Shown: positions 18,201 through 26,609 of the stretch, piece after piece
Position numbering within the stretch: the first letter of the stretch is position 1
How the letters are laid out: each line of letters opens with the position of its first letter
Assembly: GCA_030066045.1 (NCBI GenBank)
Contig: JASJCJ010000035.1
Coordinates: forward strand, 1 to 36,273
Source of the DNA: Calothrix sp. MO_167.B12
Lineage (GTDB): Bacteria > Cyanobacteriota > Cyanobacteriia > Cyanobacteriales > Nostocaceae
Direction: 5' to 3'
Length of the DNA: 36,273 nucleotides
The notes under the pieces: generated by a model
What the model was told of the DNA's origin: nothing
Database searches by the model: none
What the model saw: only the letters and a program-made list of their open reading frames with translations
Program-made: the position numbers and the translations under genes

Positions 18201-19424
18201 ATGACCCAAACAGGAAATGCCAAATCCGGAAAACGAAAGCGAGATCAATCATGTCCTACCGAAACTGCCATTGCTGGTAAGGCAAAGGGTGATAAAGCAA
18301 AGAGGCAGAAGAAAAGCAATGGTGATGATGACACTCAAAGATTTGGTTTTAAGCAGAATTTAGACGCAACCTGGTTTAGACAAGGACGTCCTGGATGGGC
18401 TAGTGACGCTCTAAAAGTTCCTGCTGGTTCAGTCAACGACCCAGTAACAGGAGAAGATATTAAGCGAGACCGACGCCATATTGTTCCGTCTAACGTACTC
18501 ACAGACTCTTTGGCAGGTTATCTCAGCGACCTCAAGGAAAATCCCGCTACTTATACAGCTGCTATCGATCAATTCATCACGAGTCCGAATCATGAGAAAA
18601 AACTCAAACGTCTTCAAAAAAAGACTCTACATGATAAATTGAATGGAATCGGTAAGTATATTCATAGTAATCCTAAAAATCTGTTTCCAGGTAGGGGTGA
18701 TTGGAATCAGGCAATTGGACGTCTGTCTCAACAAGTTAAAAATCTGGTTGATGGACTAAATGCATTTATAGAAAAAGAAATGCAAGCTGATCTTAAGACT
18801 TTATACGACCAGATAGAAAAACTTGATCAATCTTTAGAAAATAAGGTTACCGACATTGAATCAGCTACAGATAGTGCAGTCAAAACTAGACTGGAAAAAG
18901 AAAAATCTGACCTGGAAGCTGAAATTAAAAAAGTTGATCAAGAAATTCTAAATAAAACTCAAACTATTGACCAAAAAGCAATATCCTACATAAGTAAGAA
19001 GCTTAAGACATTAGATTCTAGTCCTCAGGGAAAAGAAATATTGGAGACAGCCACAAAATACATTGACGAGCAGGGAACTTCATTTGCAAGGGTTCGTAAT
19101 TTTTTAGAAGACTCGCTCATTCCCTCACTTGATTTGGATTTCTATACTTCTGAGTACGATGACCAAATTGCAGTAGATGATAATGCCATGGATACATCAG
19201 ATGAAGAATCAAAAAGTTCGCTTGAAAAAAAAATTACTGAAAAAGAATTAAGCCCTGAAGCGAAAAAATGGGTAGTAGAAATTCAGAAAAAATCACTGGA
19301 ATTTTATGTTAAGTTATGGGATTTTAAAACCAAAGGTTACTATATAGACAGCTATGGTAATGAGCAGAGAGACTACTTTCAAGTAATTGAAGAATTCTTC
19401 CAGCTACCAGACAAGCCAGAATAA
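18201..19424 (+). CDS. Unrecognised 407-residue coiled-coil protein with basic, NLS-like N-terminus
   Basis: A soluble, highly charged protein. Residues 1-45 are disordered and basic, with clusters KRKR at 11-14 and KAKRQKK at 32-38; this spacing resembles a bipartite nuclear localisation signal. Residues 48-175 form a conserved-looking globular part with WFRQGRPGWASDA, RDRRHIVPSNVL (90-100) and NLFPGRGDWNQAIGRL (160-175). A His flanked by Arg followed by an Asn-containing motif is reminiscent of HNH/RRHI-type toxin nucleases, but I cannot confirm a family. Residues 180-265 are a long coiled coil. The C-terminal part (265-407) is helical with an acidic linker. Start ATG has AGGAG nine bases upstream. 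It lies 80 bp behind the giant gene on the same strand, so co-transcription is plausible. A role as effector or partner of the giant protein is inference. Confidence 0.75.
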   Translation: MTQTGNAKSGKRKRDQSCPTETAIAGKAKGDKAKRQKKSNGDDDTQRFGFKQNLDATWFRQGRPGWASDALKVPAGSVNDPVTGEDIKRDRRHIVPSNVLTDSLAGYLSDLKENPATYTAAIDQFITSPNHEKKLKRLQKKTLHDKLNGIGKYIHSNPKNLFPGRGDWNQAIGRLSQQVKNLVDGLNAFIEKEMQADLKTLYDQIEKLDQSLENKVTDIESATDSAVKTRLEKEKSDLEAEIKKVDQEILNKTQTIDQKAISYISKKLKTLDSSPQGKEILETATKYIDEQGTSFARVRNFLEDSLIPSLDLDFYTSEYDDQIAVDDNAMDTSDEESKSSLEKKITEKELSPEAKKWVVEIQKKSLEFYVKLWDFKTKGYYIDSYGNEQRDYFQVIEEFFQLPDKPE

Positions 19425-19447
19425 ACTTCGGCAAGTACATCTGAATC

Positions 19448-19484
19448 ACATCGACTTAGATCAGTCAAGTAAGTAAGTCGATGT
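19448..19484. repeat. Perfect hairpin after the 407-residue gene
   Basis: ACATCGACTTA and TAAGTCGATGT are perfect 11-bp arms around a 15-base loop, 24 bases after the stop. No T-run follows on either strand. It may end the giant-gene transcript or be a repeat at the edge of the transposase remnant that begins just beyond it. Confidence 0.45.
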
Positions 19485-19496
19485 AAATAAACCAAA

Positions 19497-19796
19497 CTAT
19501 TTACAAATAAGTAAATACGGATAACGCATCTTTGCCCGGTAACTTCTATATGGGCGCTCGTTTAAGGGTATTCCTCTAACTGCTTTAATGTATTGCAGCA
19601 CACATACGAGGGCTAATCGCCAAGGACTTTTAGCTGGTTGCCCTTGTGTTGAAAATAGTGCTTCAAAGTCGCGTGAGCAAAAAATAGTGCCAATTTCATC
19701 CCGCATTTTCATACACAAGCTGCCTTTGGGAAAGGCTAAATGGGCTACCCGTGCTGTTGTTGAGGGAATTGGGTCGATACTTTGAGGTTGAATCAT
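19497..19796 (-). pseudogene. Truncated IS1182-family transposase
   Basis: The first 65-70 residues, beginning MIQPQSIDPIPSTTARVA and including FPKGSLCMKMRDEIGT and GQPAKSPWRLALV, match the N-terminus of IS1182-type transposases. Those proteins have about 450-550 residues and a DDE catalytic core. Here the family sequence stops after LALVCVLQY, unrelated residues follow, and a stop ends the frame at 99 codons. The catalytic core is absent, so this is a dead fragment. No matching inverted repeats were found around it. It lies between the 407- and 623-residue genes and is evidence of insertion and deletion in this block. Confidence 0.75.
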
Positions 19797-20097
19797 CTGA
19801 TTCCTCCACCAGTGGGCACTTTAAACGATATGTAGAAACTTTTATTTCAACATCCTCCCACGAAAATTCACCCCCTCCTCTTGTTTGTGTTTGCAATCTT
19901 AGTTTGGGCTGTAAAGTAGGAACTCAGAGGGACTCTCAGAATATTAAGAAATATTTCGCCAACAGCATCTTCCCTACTTTCCCCCCAACTTATGCAAAGC
20001 TGTACTTAGATTATTAGTTACGAAATTAGTTACAAAATAATGATATCTTCAAAATTAGAGTTATGTATCAATCTTTCAGTTTTTGTTCTGAGGTCAG
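19797..20097. other. Non-coding stretch upstream of the 623-residue gene
   Basis: No gene is seen. The left part is probably the former upstream end of the IS1182 relic. The right part is AT-rich and holds the likely promoter and a GAGGT ribosome binding site (about 20089-20093) directly before the ATG at 20098. Confidence 0.5.
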
Positions 20098-21969
20098 ATG
20101 AGTACTTTACAAAACTTTGGTTTTCCAGCATTTCAGCAAGATTTTGACAAGGGTTCCTCTGAAGATCAGGAGCTAGTTGCTCTTTGGACAACAAATGTCA
20201 CAGGTTGGATCAACCAAGCAATCGTTGGCAATCCTTGGAATGTCATGTATGCTTCTGAGCAAACTTTCTTCTACAATCCTCGATATACTGATATTCCAGA
20301 TGGTACCGCTGCAGCCCAAATTACCTGGTTTGCTTTCCCAAATCGATTAAAGCAATATCTGGAAACTGGAGCATCACCAGCCAATATCTATAATCTACAG
20401 TCAGCCCAAATACTGCGACTAGCGGATACAGGCTATTATCAAACGCCGGAAGTATCTGCTAATTCCTTCCAATCTATTCCGGTTGAGCATTCTGATCTTT
20501 GTCCCCAGGTTAACTGGAATAGTGACCAAGATAACTGGCAAATTTATGGGCCTTATGGGCCGCGCGGTTGGCAGGACGAATATTGTGAATGGAGTGTTAC
20601 GCAAGACAGTAGTAACAACATTATCCGCGTCGATTTTGTTTGCGAAAACCCTGAGTACTGGTACAATCTCTGGAAAATTGATCCCGAAAAGGTTCGTACA
20701 CTTTACGAGGATACACTGAACTACCAAATGCCTTCAGATCAGCAGATTTCGGTTGCCCTGGAGGATCTACAATTAACCGTTAATGATCCAGAAACTGGGC
20801 AACCCGCTTATAATCCGCTTAACAAGTGGAACTGTGGACCGGTTTCTGTACGAACGGGTGATTCGAGTAATTTTTCTGGTGGGGCAATGCACTTAACCAG
20901 TACACCCAACACCCTACAGACTGAGTTGGGTTTGGCAGGGGCAGCTACAGTTCAACGGACGATTGGCAATAACTCTCCTCAAGAATTAATTTGTTGTAGT
21001 CAGTACGGACAGAATTATCGCAACAGTGACCCAAATATTGGTGTATCGGTCAACAGAGTTGTGCAGGGAATGGGTACTCCCAACATCGCCTGTCTTGCTG
21101 ATCCCGTTGGGCTATATATCCAAATGCCCAATTTTGCTTCATACACCGTGTCTTCAACTGTAACCTTACCTGAAGGTGCCACAGTTGCTGACTGTTGGCA
21201 AATTGTCCGAGGAGAAAAGGTTTTAACAGATCCAGTTACTGGGGAATATTTTCCTGGCGAATACAGTGATGAGCAATATCAAGGTGTTGGTAACTTCATC
21301 CTGCACGCCGTGTTTCAGATCCCTCAAGAGTGGCAAGACTTGAATAGTAATAGCTTGACCCTCTCGGATATTCTGATTGGTGGTCAACCGATTGAATGGG
21401 CAGGACAGATTGCCCAGACCTTCAAGATAGCCTTGTATGCTCGACCGATAAGCGCTAGCAATACCCCTTCACAATTATCCTGTGTTTCCACTCCTGCTGA
21501 TAGTTCTAACCAACCCCTGCAGTTAATGTACAAATCACTATGGGATGCATATTATGCCATAAACGAACCCAATCCAGCAGACCAAAACCTGCCCTTGGTG
21601 AGTAATACAACCTTTGTGGTTACGACTGTAGAACAAGGGCAATCAAGCATTGAGATCGCCTTGACCTATTCTCCTAGCAGTGATTCCCCTCCTATACCTA
21701 CCGTAGAGTTCTCGACAGTAAACGACCAAGACCCGATAGGCAACCAAGATGTTGATAGTAATATCACAGCGACTGTAGTTGGAGGACCCACTCCCGTAAA
21801 CTATGCCGTGCCTGGAAATTCCTATCCCAGCGATTCCTATGTCTTGTTCTTAACACTAAACATAGGATCTAGTGCTGAACTAGGGTTGCGAGGTGTTCGG
21901 ATTACTGATCCGAGTCAAACACCAGCACCTTTTGTACCAGCTCTTTTAAATGTAGTTGCTAGTAGTTAA
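20098..21969 (+). CDS. Unrecognised 623-residue protein (conserved-looking, beta-rich)
   Basis: A soluble protein with no clear signal peptide and no membrane segment. I do not recognise the family. The N-terminal half (about 30-220) is Trp/Tyr-rich and has a strong motif-like stretch: GPYGPRGWQDEYCEWSV near 155-170, then VDFVCENPEYWYNLW, which looks like a conserved enzyme core. Residues 225-350 contain WNCGPVSVRTG, CCSQYGQNYRNSDPNIG and several other cysteines. The C-terminal part (about 350-623) is beta-rich with many Pro, Ser and Thr. The ribosome binding site GAGGT lies a few bases before the ATG. The gene is followed after 270 bp by an exported c-type haem protein on the same strand. 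That may be a functional link, for example an oxidoreductase with its electron partner, but this is inference. Confidence 0.75.
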   Translation: MSTLQNFGFPAFQQDFDKGSSEDQELVALWTTNVTGWINQAIVGNPWNVMYASEQTFFYNPRYTDIPDGTAAAQITWFAFPNRLKQYLETGASPANIYNLQSAQILRLADTGYYQTPEVSANSFQSIPVEHSDLCPQVNWNSDQDNWQIYGPYGPRGWQDEYCEWSVTQDSSNNIIRVDFVCENPEYWYNLWKIDPEKVRTLYEDTLNYQMPSDQQISVALEDLQLTVNDPETGQPAYNPLNKWNCGPVSVRTGDSSNFSGGAMHLTSTPNTLQTELGLAGAATVQRTIGNNSPQELICCSQYGQNYRNSDPNIGVSVNRVVQGMGTPNIACLADPVGLYIQMPNFASYTVSSTVTLPEGATVADCWQIVRGEKVLTDPVTGEYFPGEYSDEQYQGVGNFILHAVFQIPQEWQDLNSNSLTLSDILIGGQPIEWAGQIAQTFKIALYARPISASNTPSQLSCVSTPADSSNQPLQLMYKSLWDAYYAINEPNPADQNLPLVSNTTFVVTTVEQGQSSIEIALTYSPSSDSPPIPTVEFSTVNDQDPIGNQDVDSNITATVVGGPTPVNYAVPGNSYPSDSYVLFLTLNIGSSAELGLRGVRITDPSQTPAPFVPALLNVVASS

Positions 21970-22005
21970 TTCAGATAAATACTGATACCAATTCTGTATG
22001 AGGCT

Positions 22006-22122
22006 GGGCTATATTTCCCTCAGGCTAAAGCCTGGGGCTATACGTAGACGCGTAGCGGCTAGTTAACAGAAGCCACTTCGTGTCTACGGTGTAGGGTACA
22101 AAGCCTGCCGGGAGCAGGCTTT
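22006..22122. repeat. Dispersed palindromic repeat cluster with terminator-like hairpin
   Basis: CAGGCTAAAGCCTG, a CGTAGACGCGTAGCGGCT stretch and the hairpin AAAGCCTGC / GCAGGCTTT (22100-22108 and 22114-22122, 5-base loop) lie in tandem. The hairpin is followed by AATTT and could terminate transcription of the 623-residue gene. Closely related pieces occur at 7190-7310 and 24435-24455, so this is a genome-wide intergenic repeat type. Confidence 0.6.
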
Positions 22123-22239
22123 AATTTGGCGCATCTTTATAAAGAAATGGTATGAGTCAGTAGAACAGAGGTAAGCAGTTCAGCATCCGAACTGCTTACA
22201 TCCCAAAATCACAAACCCAGTCATCTTGGACGAATAGTC

Positions 22240-23889
22240 ATGATAGTCAGAAATCTCAAGATATTACCGAGCTGTTTAATTTCTGTTCTTCTCTTGGTGT
22301 GTCTACTCTTATTGCCACTTTTCACTCCTTTGGCAAACGCCCAAACTAACCCACCTGCTGTTAATTTTAATTGCAATGCCAATGGCTTCCAAATTGAGAT
22401 TGCACCAACAATCCCAAACAATATGCCGGGCTTTAGCCCTAATCAATCGGCTGTGAATTGTATGGCATGGCAAACCTTTATTGCCCTGAACTGGAAAGCA
22501 GACCCTGAAAATCCTGGTCAACCTGATATGAGTGCTACTGCCAGCGAGTTTGGTACTCCACCAGAAACTACCAATAATATCAATCCAGTGGTATGGGAAA
22601 CCTATAAAGAAGCTTCGGAAGTGATTGATCCGAATATCGTAGCAAACTGGAAGTCTCCGCAGGCTCTACCTAAGAGTTTTCGTCTATTCAAAAATGCTAC
22701 AAATTTAACGCCCACGTCTAATTTTGGCTTCAAAGTTCTCAGTGCAACTTCAAAATTTACTGATGGACCAGATTTTGTCTTGGGCGAAACCATACAAGCA
22801 TTTACAAGCTCTTGGTTGACTGCACAAAATCAGAGCTTAACCTTTTACGAAATCAGGGTTAATGAAGATGAGTACAAATATATTTCGACAAATACATTGG
22901 CTATCCCTCAGAACCAGAAAAGCTGTGCTAAAGGTGAGGCTGGATTAAATTTACCGAGTGGTAGTGCAAATAGTAACCAAGATAAAAATTGTGAAGGCAA
23001 TGAAGCAGATTATGGTTCTGATGGTGCTATTGAAATTAAAGCAGCTTGGGTTGAATTGAAAGATTCTAGCCTGTATCCAAAATATAAAATCGCTCAAGCT
23101 ATTATTAAACAACCAGATGGTTCAGCACCAAGGCAAGCTGTTATGGGTCTTGTGGGGCTACACATCATTCATAAAGTCCCAAATGCTCAACAATTTGTCT
23201 GGACAACCTTTGAACATATCGACAATGCACCGAGCACTCAGGATATTAGTAATCAGAATCTCAAATCTAGTTATATGTATTACAATCTCAACTGCAATCC
23301 TGAGACAGATCATTATAAATGTGAAGAAAATTCCCAGCCTCAGAATAAAAAAGACCCCAAAGATCCCTATACTGCACCTGTTCAAGTTGTGCGATTAAAT
23401 GAAATTCCCAGTGATTCGAGGAATATCAATCAAGCAGTATGGAGTACCCTAGGAGATGTCAATGCCCAATCAGTATTTTTAAACTATCAATTGATCGATA
23501 CGATGTGGCCAAATTTAAATCAACCGATAGGGCCAAATGCCACAACACCGCTGTCTAATGGAAATATTCAATCTGGTTACGGTTCCCTTAATTATGTTGC
23601 CAACACAACAATGGAAACCTATTTCCAGCAACCGCAACAGCAACCAGGATCATCAAACTTGTTTAATCCTGGAGGATGTTTGGGATGTCATGTTCTGGCA
23701 CCAATCGCATCTGCAACTGAGACAGGCACAAAAGCTCGCCTATTGCTATCTTTACCTAATCCAACCGTAACAGGGAAGAACTCTAGCACTTCATTGGCAT
23801 CTGATTATTCCTTTATCTTTAGTCAAGCTCAAGCGGTAGCTAATTTCCTCCAAACCAATTCAGAATCCTCAAAGTCAACGGAAGAATAA
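22240..23889 (+). CDS. Exported protein with a single c-type haem site
   Basis: A 549-residue protein beginning with a clear Sec signal peptide: basic MIVRNLK, a hydrophobic core, and probable cleavage after ANA near residue 35. The mature part starts with a cysteine-containing region and the segment NCMAWQTFIALNWKADP, followed by a long mixed domain with WETYKEASEV and VGLHIIHKVP. Near the C-terminus, CLGCH at 480-484 is a haem c attachment site. The axial sixth ligand is not obvious. The protein should act in the periplasm or thylakoid lumen. I associate the MAWQTFIALNW type of segment with uncharacterised cytochrome-c-like proteins but cannot name a reaction. It is the last plus-strand gene of the block beginning at 8620, and no strong ribosome binding site is visible before its ATG. 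Confidence 0.8.
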   Translation: MIVRNLKILPSCLISVLLLVCLLLLPLFTPLANAQTNPPAVNFNCNANGFQIEIAPTIPNNMPGFSPNQSAVNCMAWQTFIALNWKADPENPGQPDMSATASEFGTPPETTNNINPVVWETYKEASEVIDPNIVANWKSPQALPKSFRLFKNATNLTPTSNFGFKVLSATSKFTDGPDFVLGETIQAFTSSWLTAQNQSLTFYEIRVNEDEYKYISTNTLAIPQNQKSCAKGEAGLNLPSGSANSNQDKNCEGNEADYGSDGAIEIKAAWVELKDSSLYPKYKIAQAIIKQPDGSAPRQAVMGLVGLHIIHKVPNAQQFVWTTFEHIDNAPSTQDISNQNLKSSYMYYNLNCNPETDHYKCEENSQPQNKKDPKDPYTAPVQVVRLNEIPSDSRNINQAVWSTLGDVNAQSVFLNYQLIDTMWPNLNQPIGPNATTPLSNGNIQSGYGSLNYVANTTMETYFQQPQQQPGSSNLFNPGGCLGCHVLAPIASATETGTKARLLLSLPNPTVTGKNSSTSLASDYSFIFSQAQAVANFLQTNSESSKSTEE

Positions 23890-24660
23890 GCTAAGGGATA
23901 TGCAAGTCTTAAAATACCAAACGCACATTTGAAAATGATAATCATAAAGAGGGGTGGGAATGTGGGCTAAGGGATATTGGTGCAAGTTGTCACTTCTTTC
24001 TTAACTTGCACATTTTATAACCCTTATATAGCGAGGATTTTAGCCAAACAAGAAACATGTGCTAGTTTCATTCGTTGGGAGGGAATTTCATACTTTTGAC
24101 TTTTGACCCCTCCGGGGTGAATCCTTCGGATACGCTTCGCGTTAGCGAAGCTCCTCTGAAAGAGGCGCGCCATTTGCTTTATGCCGGGGAACCCGTCCAC
24201 CGCAATGGCTCACTTTTGACTTCCCCTCCTGGGGTGCTCATATCTTGCACCTGCACCCTAGAAGGATACTGTTGGCGAATAGTAGGTATGACCCCTGATT
24301 ATGCTAAAAGCTGGGGATTACTGTCATAATTTGGGCTGGGTTTTTTCTGCCCCCACTCCCCCACTCTCCCACTCCCCCACTCCCAAGAGGGTGATACCCC
24401 TGATTCGCCAACAACATCCTAGAAGGGTGAGGCTATACAAGCAAAGCCTGCGTAGGCAGGCTAAAAATCATTAATACGAGGCATGCAAGATGTCAGTTCT
24501 ACCCAACCTTGTATCTTACAGCGATTTTCAGGTAAATAGACCACACCGTAGGGGTTTAGCACTGCTAAACCCCTACATGAAGATGTGGTTCAAATAGATG
24601 AAAACTGCTGTAAGAATAGTAGTACTGCCCACCTTGTCCAGCTTGTCCACTTTACTCTAT
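23890..24660. other. Repeat-rich intergenic region before amt
   Basis: No gene is supported in these 771 bp. Two copies of GCTAAGGGATAT lie at 23890-23901 and 23967-23978. Nested palindromes at about 24104-24200 include CCTCCGGGG, ATCCTTCGGAT and GCTTCGCGTTAGCGAAGC. CT-rich CCCCACT heptamers fill 24350-24385, and an AGCCTGC / GCAGGCT hairpin lies near 24445. A long palindrome is listed separately. The open frame at 24075-24329 runs through these repeats and is not a gene. Confidence 0.6.
24548..24576. repeat. Long near-perfect palindrome
   Basis: GTAGGGGTTTAGCA and TGCTAAACCCCTAC are 14-bp arms separated by one base, flanked by ACCACA and TGTGGT, which can extend the structure. It lies 85 bp beyond the stop of the minus-strand amt gene. 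With no T-run on either side it is more likely a mobile palindromic repeat than a terminator, though it could still protect the 3' end of the amt mRNA. Confidence 0.6.
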
Positions 24661-26016
24661 TCATCTATTTGGGATATTGATACGTTCGCTAAATTCATGG
24701 TTGTAACCTTCTTCACCATGTTCATAGATATCTAAACCTTGGATTTCTGCATTTTCTTTGGCACGTAGACCAACTGTGGCATCAATTGCCTTCAAAATAA
24801 TGAATGTGCCCAAACCAGCGATCGCATAGGCAATAATAATGGCAGCAAGTTCTATAAATAATTCTCCTGGATTGCCAGACAATAAACCATTCTTACCAGC
24901 CGAATTAACCGCAGTGGTGGCGAATATACCCGTTAATATTGCTCCTACTGTTCCGCCAACGCCATGAATGGGATAGGTATCTAAGGCATCGTCAATCTGT
25001 ACTTTATGCTTGTAACTGACGGCATAGAAACAGACCAAGGCGGTGATGCTACCAATTAAAATTGCTGCCACAGGTGTAACAAATCCCGCAGCAGGAGTAA
25101 TTCCTACTAATCCAGCAACTCCCCCTGTGGCTGCACCAACAGCGGTGGGTTTACCGCGCAAAGTCTTTTCGAGAATTAACCAGGTTAATACTCCAGCAGC
25201 AGCACTAGTATTAGTTGTGACAAAGGCAATGGTGGCGACACCATTAGCACCCAAGGCACTACCACCGTTAAAACCAAACCAACCAAACCACAATAAACCA
25301 GCCCCTAATAAAATGAAGGGGACACTGTGAGGGGGAGTCAAACGATCGGGATAGGCTTTTCTTGGTCCTAAAACATAGGCTGCTACAAGGGCAGAAACCC
25401 CAGAGCTAATATGAACTACCGTACCTCCGGCAAAGTCCAGGGCACCAATACCCCCAGTTAATCCCAGAAAACCCCCTGTTCCCCATACCATATGTGCCAG
25501 GGGAGTATAAATAAAGGTAGACCACAGCAGAATAAATAAACAGTATGCCGTAAAACTCATGCGTTCAACGATCGCACCAGAAATTAGTGCTGGGGAAATG
25601 ATGGCAAACATTGCCTGGAAAATCATAAATGCTTGGTGGGGTATGGTAGGTGCATATTCATTGACTCCTACCCCAACTCCATTTAATCCCAGCCATTGCA
25701 AACCACCGATTAAGGGGTTTCCGGGGGCAAAGGCAAGGCTGTAACCCCATAGAACCCAAGTTACTCCCACAATGCCCATGACCACAAAACTCATCATCAG
25801 GGTATTGAGAACATTGCGCGATCGCACAAATCCACCGTAAAAAAAGGCTATTCCCGGTGTCATTAATAGCACCAATGCGGAGGAAAATAGCATGAATGCC
25901 GTATCTCCGGTATTAATGGCGGTGAAATTGCTTGATGTCTGAGCAACAGCACTATCTATGAATACACCACCGAAAAGTATAGCGATCGCTCCCACGAGTA
26001 CAATTTTCTTTAACAC
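24661..26016 (-). CDS. amt: Ammonium transporter Amt
   Basis: A 451-residue inner-membrane channel of the Amt/MEP/Rh family, which takes up ammonium and works as a trimer. It begins with a signal-peptide-like segment ending AVAQ (about 25). The usual eleven membrane helices follow, with FFYGGFVRSRN and LWFGWFGFNGGSALG. The pore twin histidines are His202 in VHISSG and His351 in YPIHGVGG. The C-terminal tail is short and ends in EGYNHEFSERINIPNR. The start is GTG at 26016; the ribosome binding site is weak. In cyanobacteria amt genes are often controlled by NtcA, but I see no exact GTA-N8-TAC box. A palindrome at 26053-26076 may be a regulatory site. No glnB/glnK partner lies next to it. Confidence 0.96.
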   Translation of the reverse strand: MLKKIVLVGAIAILFGGVFIDSAVAQTSSNFTAINTGDTAFMLFSSALVLLMTPGIAFFYGGFVRSRNVLNTLMMSFVVMGIVGVTWVLWGYSLAFAPGNPLIGGLQWLGLNGVGVGVNEYAPTIPHQAFMIFQAMFAIISPALISGAIVERMSFTAYCLFILLWSTFIYTPLAHMVWGTGGFLGLTGGIGALDFAGGTVVHISSGVSALVAAYVLGPRKAYPDRLTPPHSVPFILLGAGLLWFGWFGFNGGSALGANGVATIAFVTTNTSAAAGVLTWLILEKTLRGKPTAVGAATGGVAGLVGITPAAGFVTPVAAILIGSITALVCFYAVSYKHKVQIDDALDTYPIHGVGGTVGAILTGIFATTAVNSAGKNGLLSGNPGELFIELAAIIIAYAIAGLGTFIILKAIDATVGLRAKENAEIQGLDIYEHGEEGYNHEFSERINIPNR

Positions 26017-26052
26017 TGGTATTTGTCTCTCTGCGTTAAGAACTTTGTGTGA

Positions 26053-26076
26053 GGTAAATATTTTTTGATGTTTACC
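26053..26076 (-). promoter_or_regulatory. Palindrome upstream of amt, possible operator
   Basis: GGTAAA and TTTACC are inverted around 12 bases, ending 37 bp upstream of the amt start. The spacing differs from the NtcA consensus (GTA-N8-TAC), so it may be bound by another regulator or be chance in AT-rich DNA. Confidence 0.3.
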
Positions 26077-26609
26077 GCTTATTTTCTGGATTAATCTACG
26101 GCTATCTTAAATATTGGAACTTAAACAAATTCATTCTGTGATTGTAGTGGGCAGTAAATTCTCAATTGGTTATTGCTCAACTTTTGTCACAATCTATTTT
26201 GCGATCGCCAATACTTTTCAACTGTTAAGAGTTCCCCACCCTTGAGTCGCCTACCGTCGCAATCATCACCATCGGTGGTTGGTGCATGATGTTATGTATT
26301 AATACGCAGCTAAATTGTATTAAGTAAAAAAATCAGGTGATTGTAGTGCGGGCATCCTGCCCGCTTTATGTATACCATTTATAGCACTACGAAATTAGGT
26401 TAGGACATCCTTGAACGCTGGAACCCATGAGCAGTCCACTTTTGACTTGCGCGTAGCGCTATAGATAGACCCTTAACGGTTTAGTTGAAAATTTATCCGA
26501 TCACAAATTACACAAAGTCCACTGTCCGTGTAATCCAACAATCCGTGGTCAATAAATGAATTTAGAGGCTTGCACCATTAATTATGAGTTATGAAATAAT
26601 AATTATGAA
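26077..26609. other. Intergenic region between amt and the SGNH-like gene, with repeats
   Basis: No gene is seen. ATCGGTGGTTGGTGC at 26271-26285, followed by ATGATGTTAT, repeats the inside of the element at 6358-6524. GCGGGCA-TCC-TGCCCGC at 26348-26364 is a perfect 7-bp hairpin followed by TTTATG, either a terminator or a dispersed palindrome. A HIP1 octamer is at 26201-26208. The strand direction of both neighbours means the left end carries the amt promoter and the right end the 3' side of the SGNH-like gene. Confidence 0.6.

Noticed and set aside
24075-24329. An 84-codon open frame in the gap before amt
   Set aside because: It runs through palindromic repeats (GCTTCGCGTTAGCGAAGC and others) that recur in other gaps, and its protein is repeat-derived.
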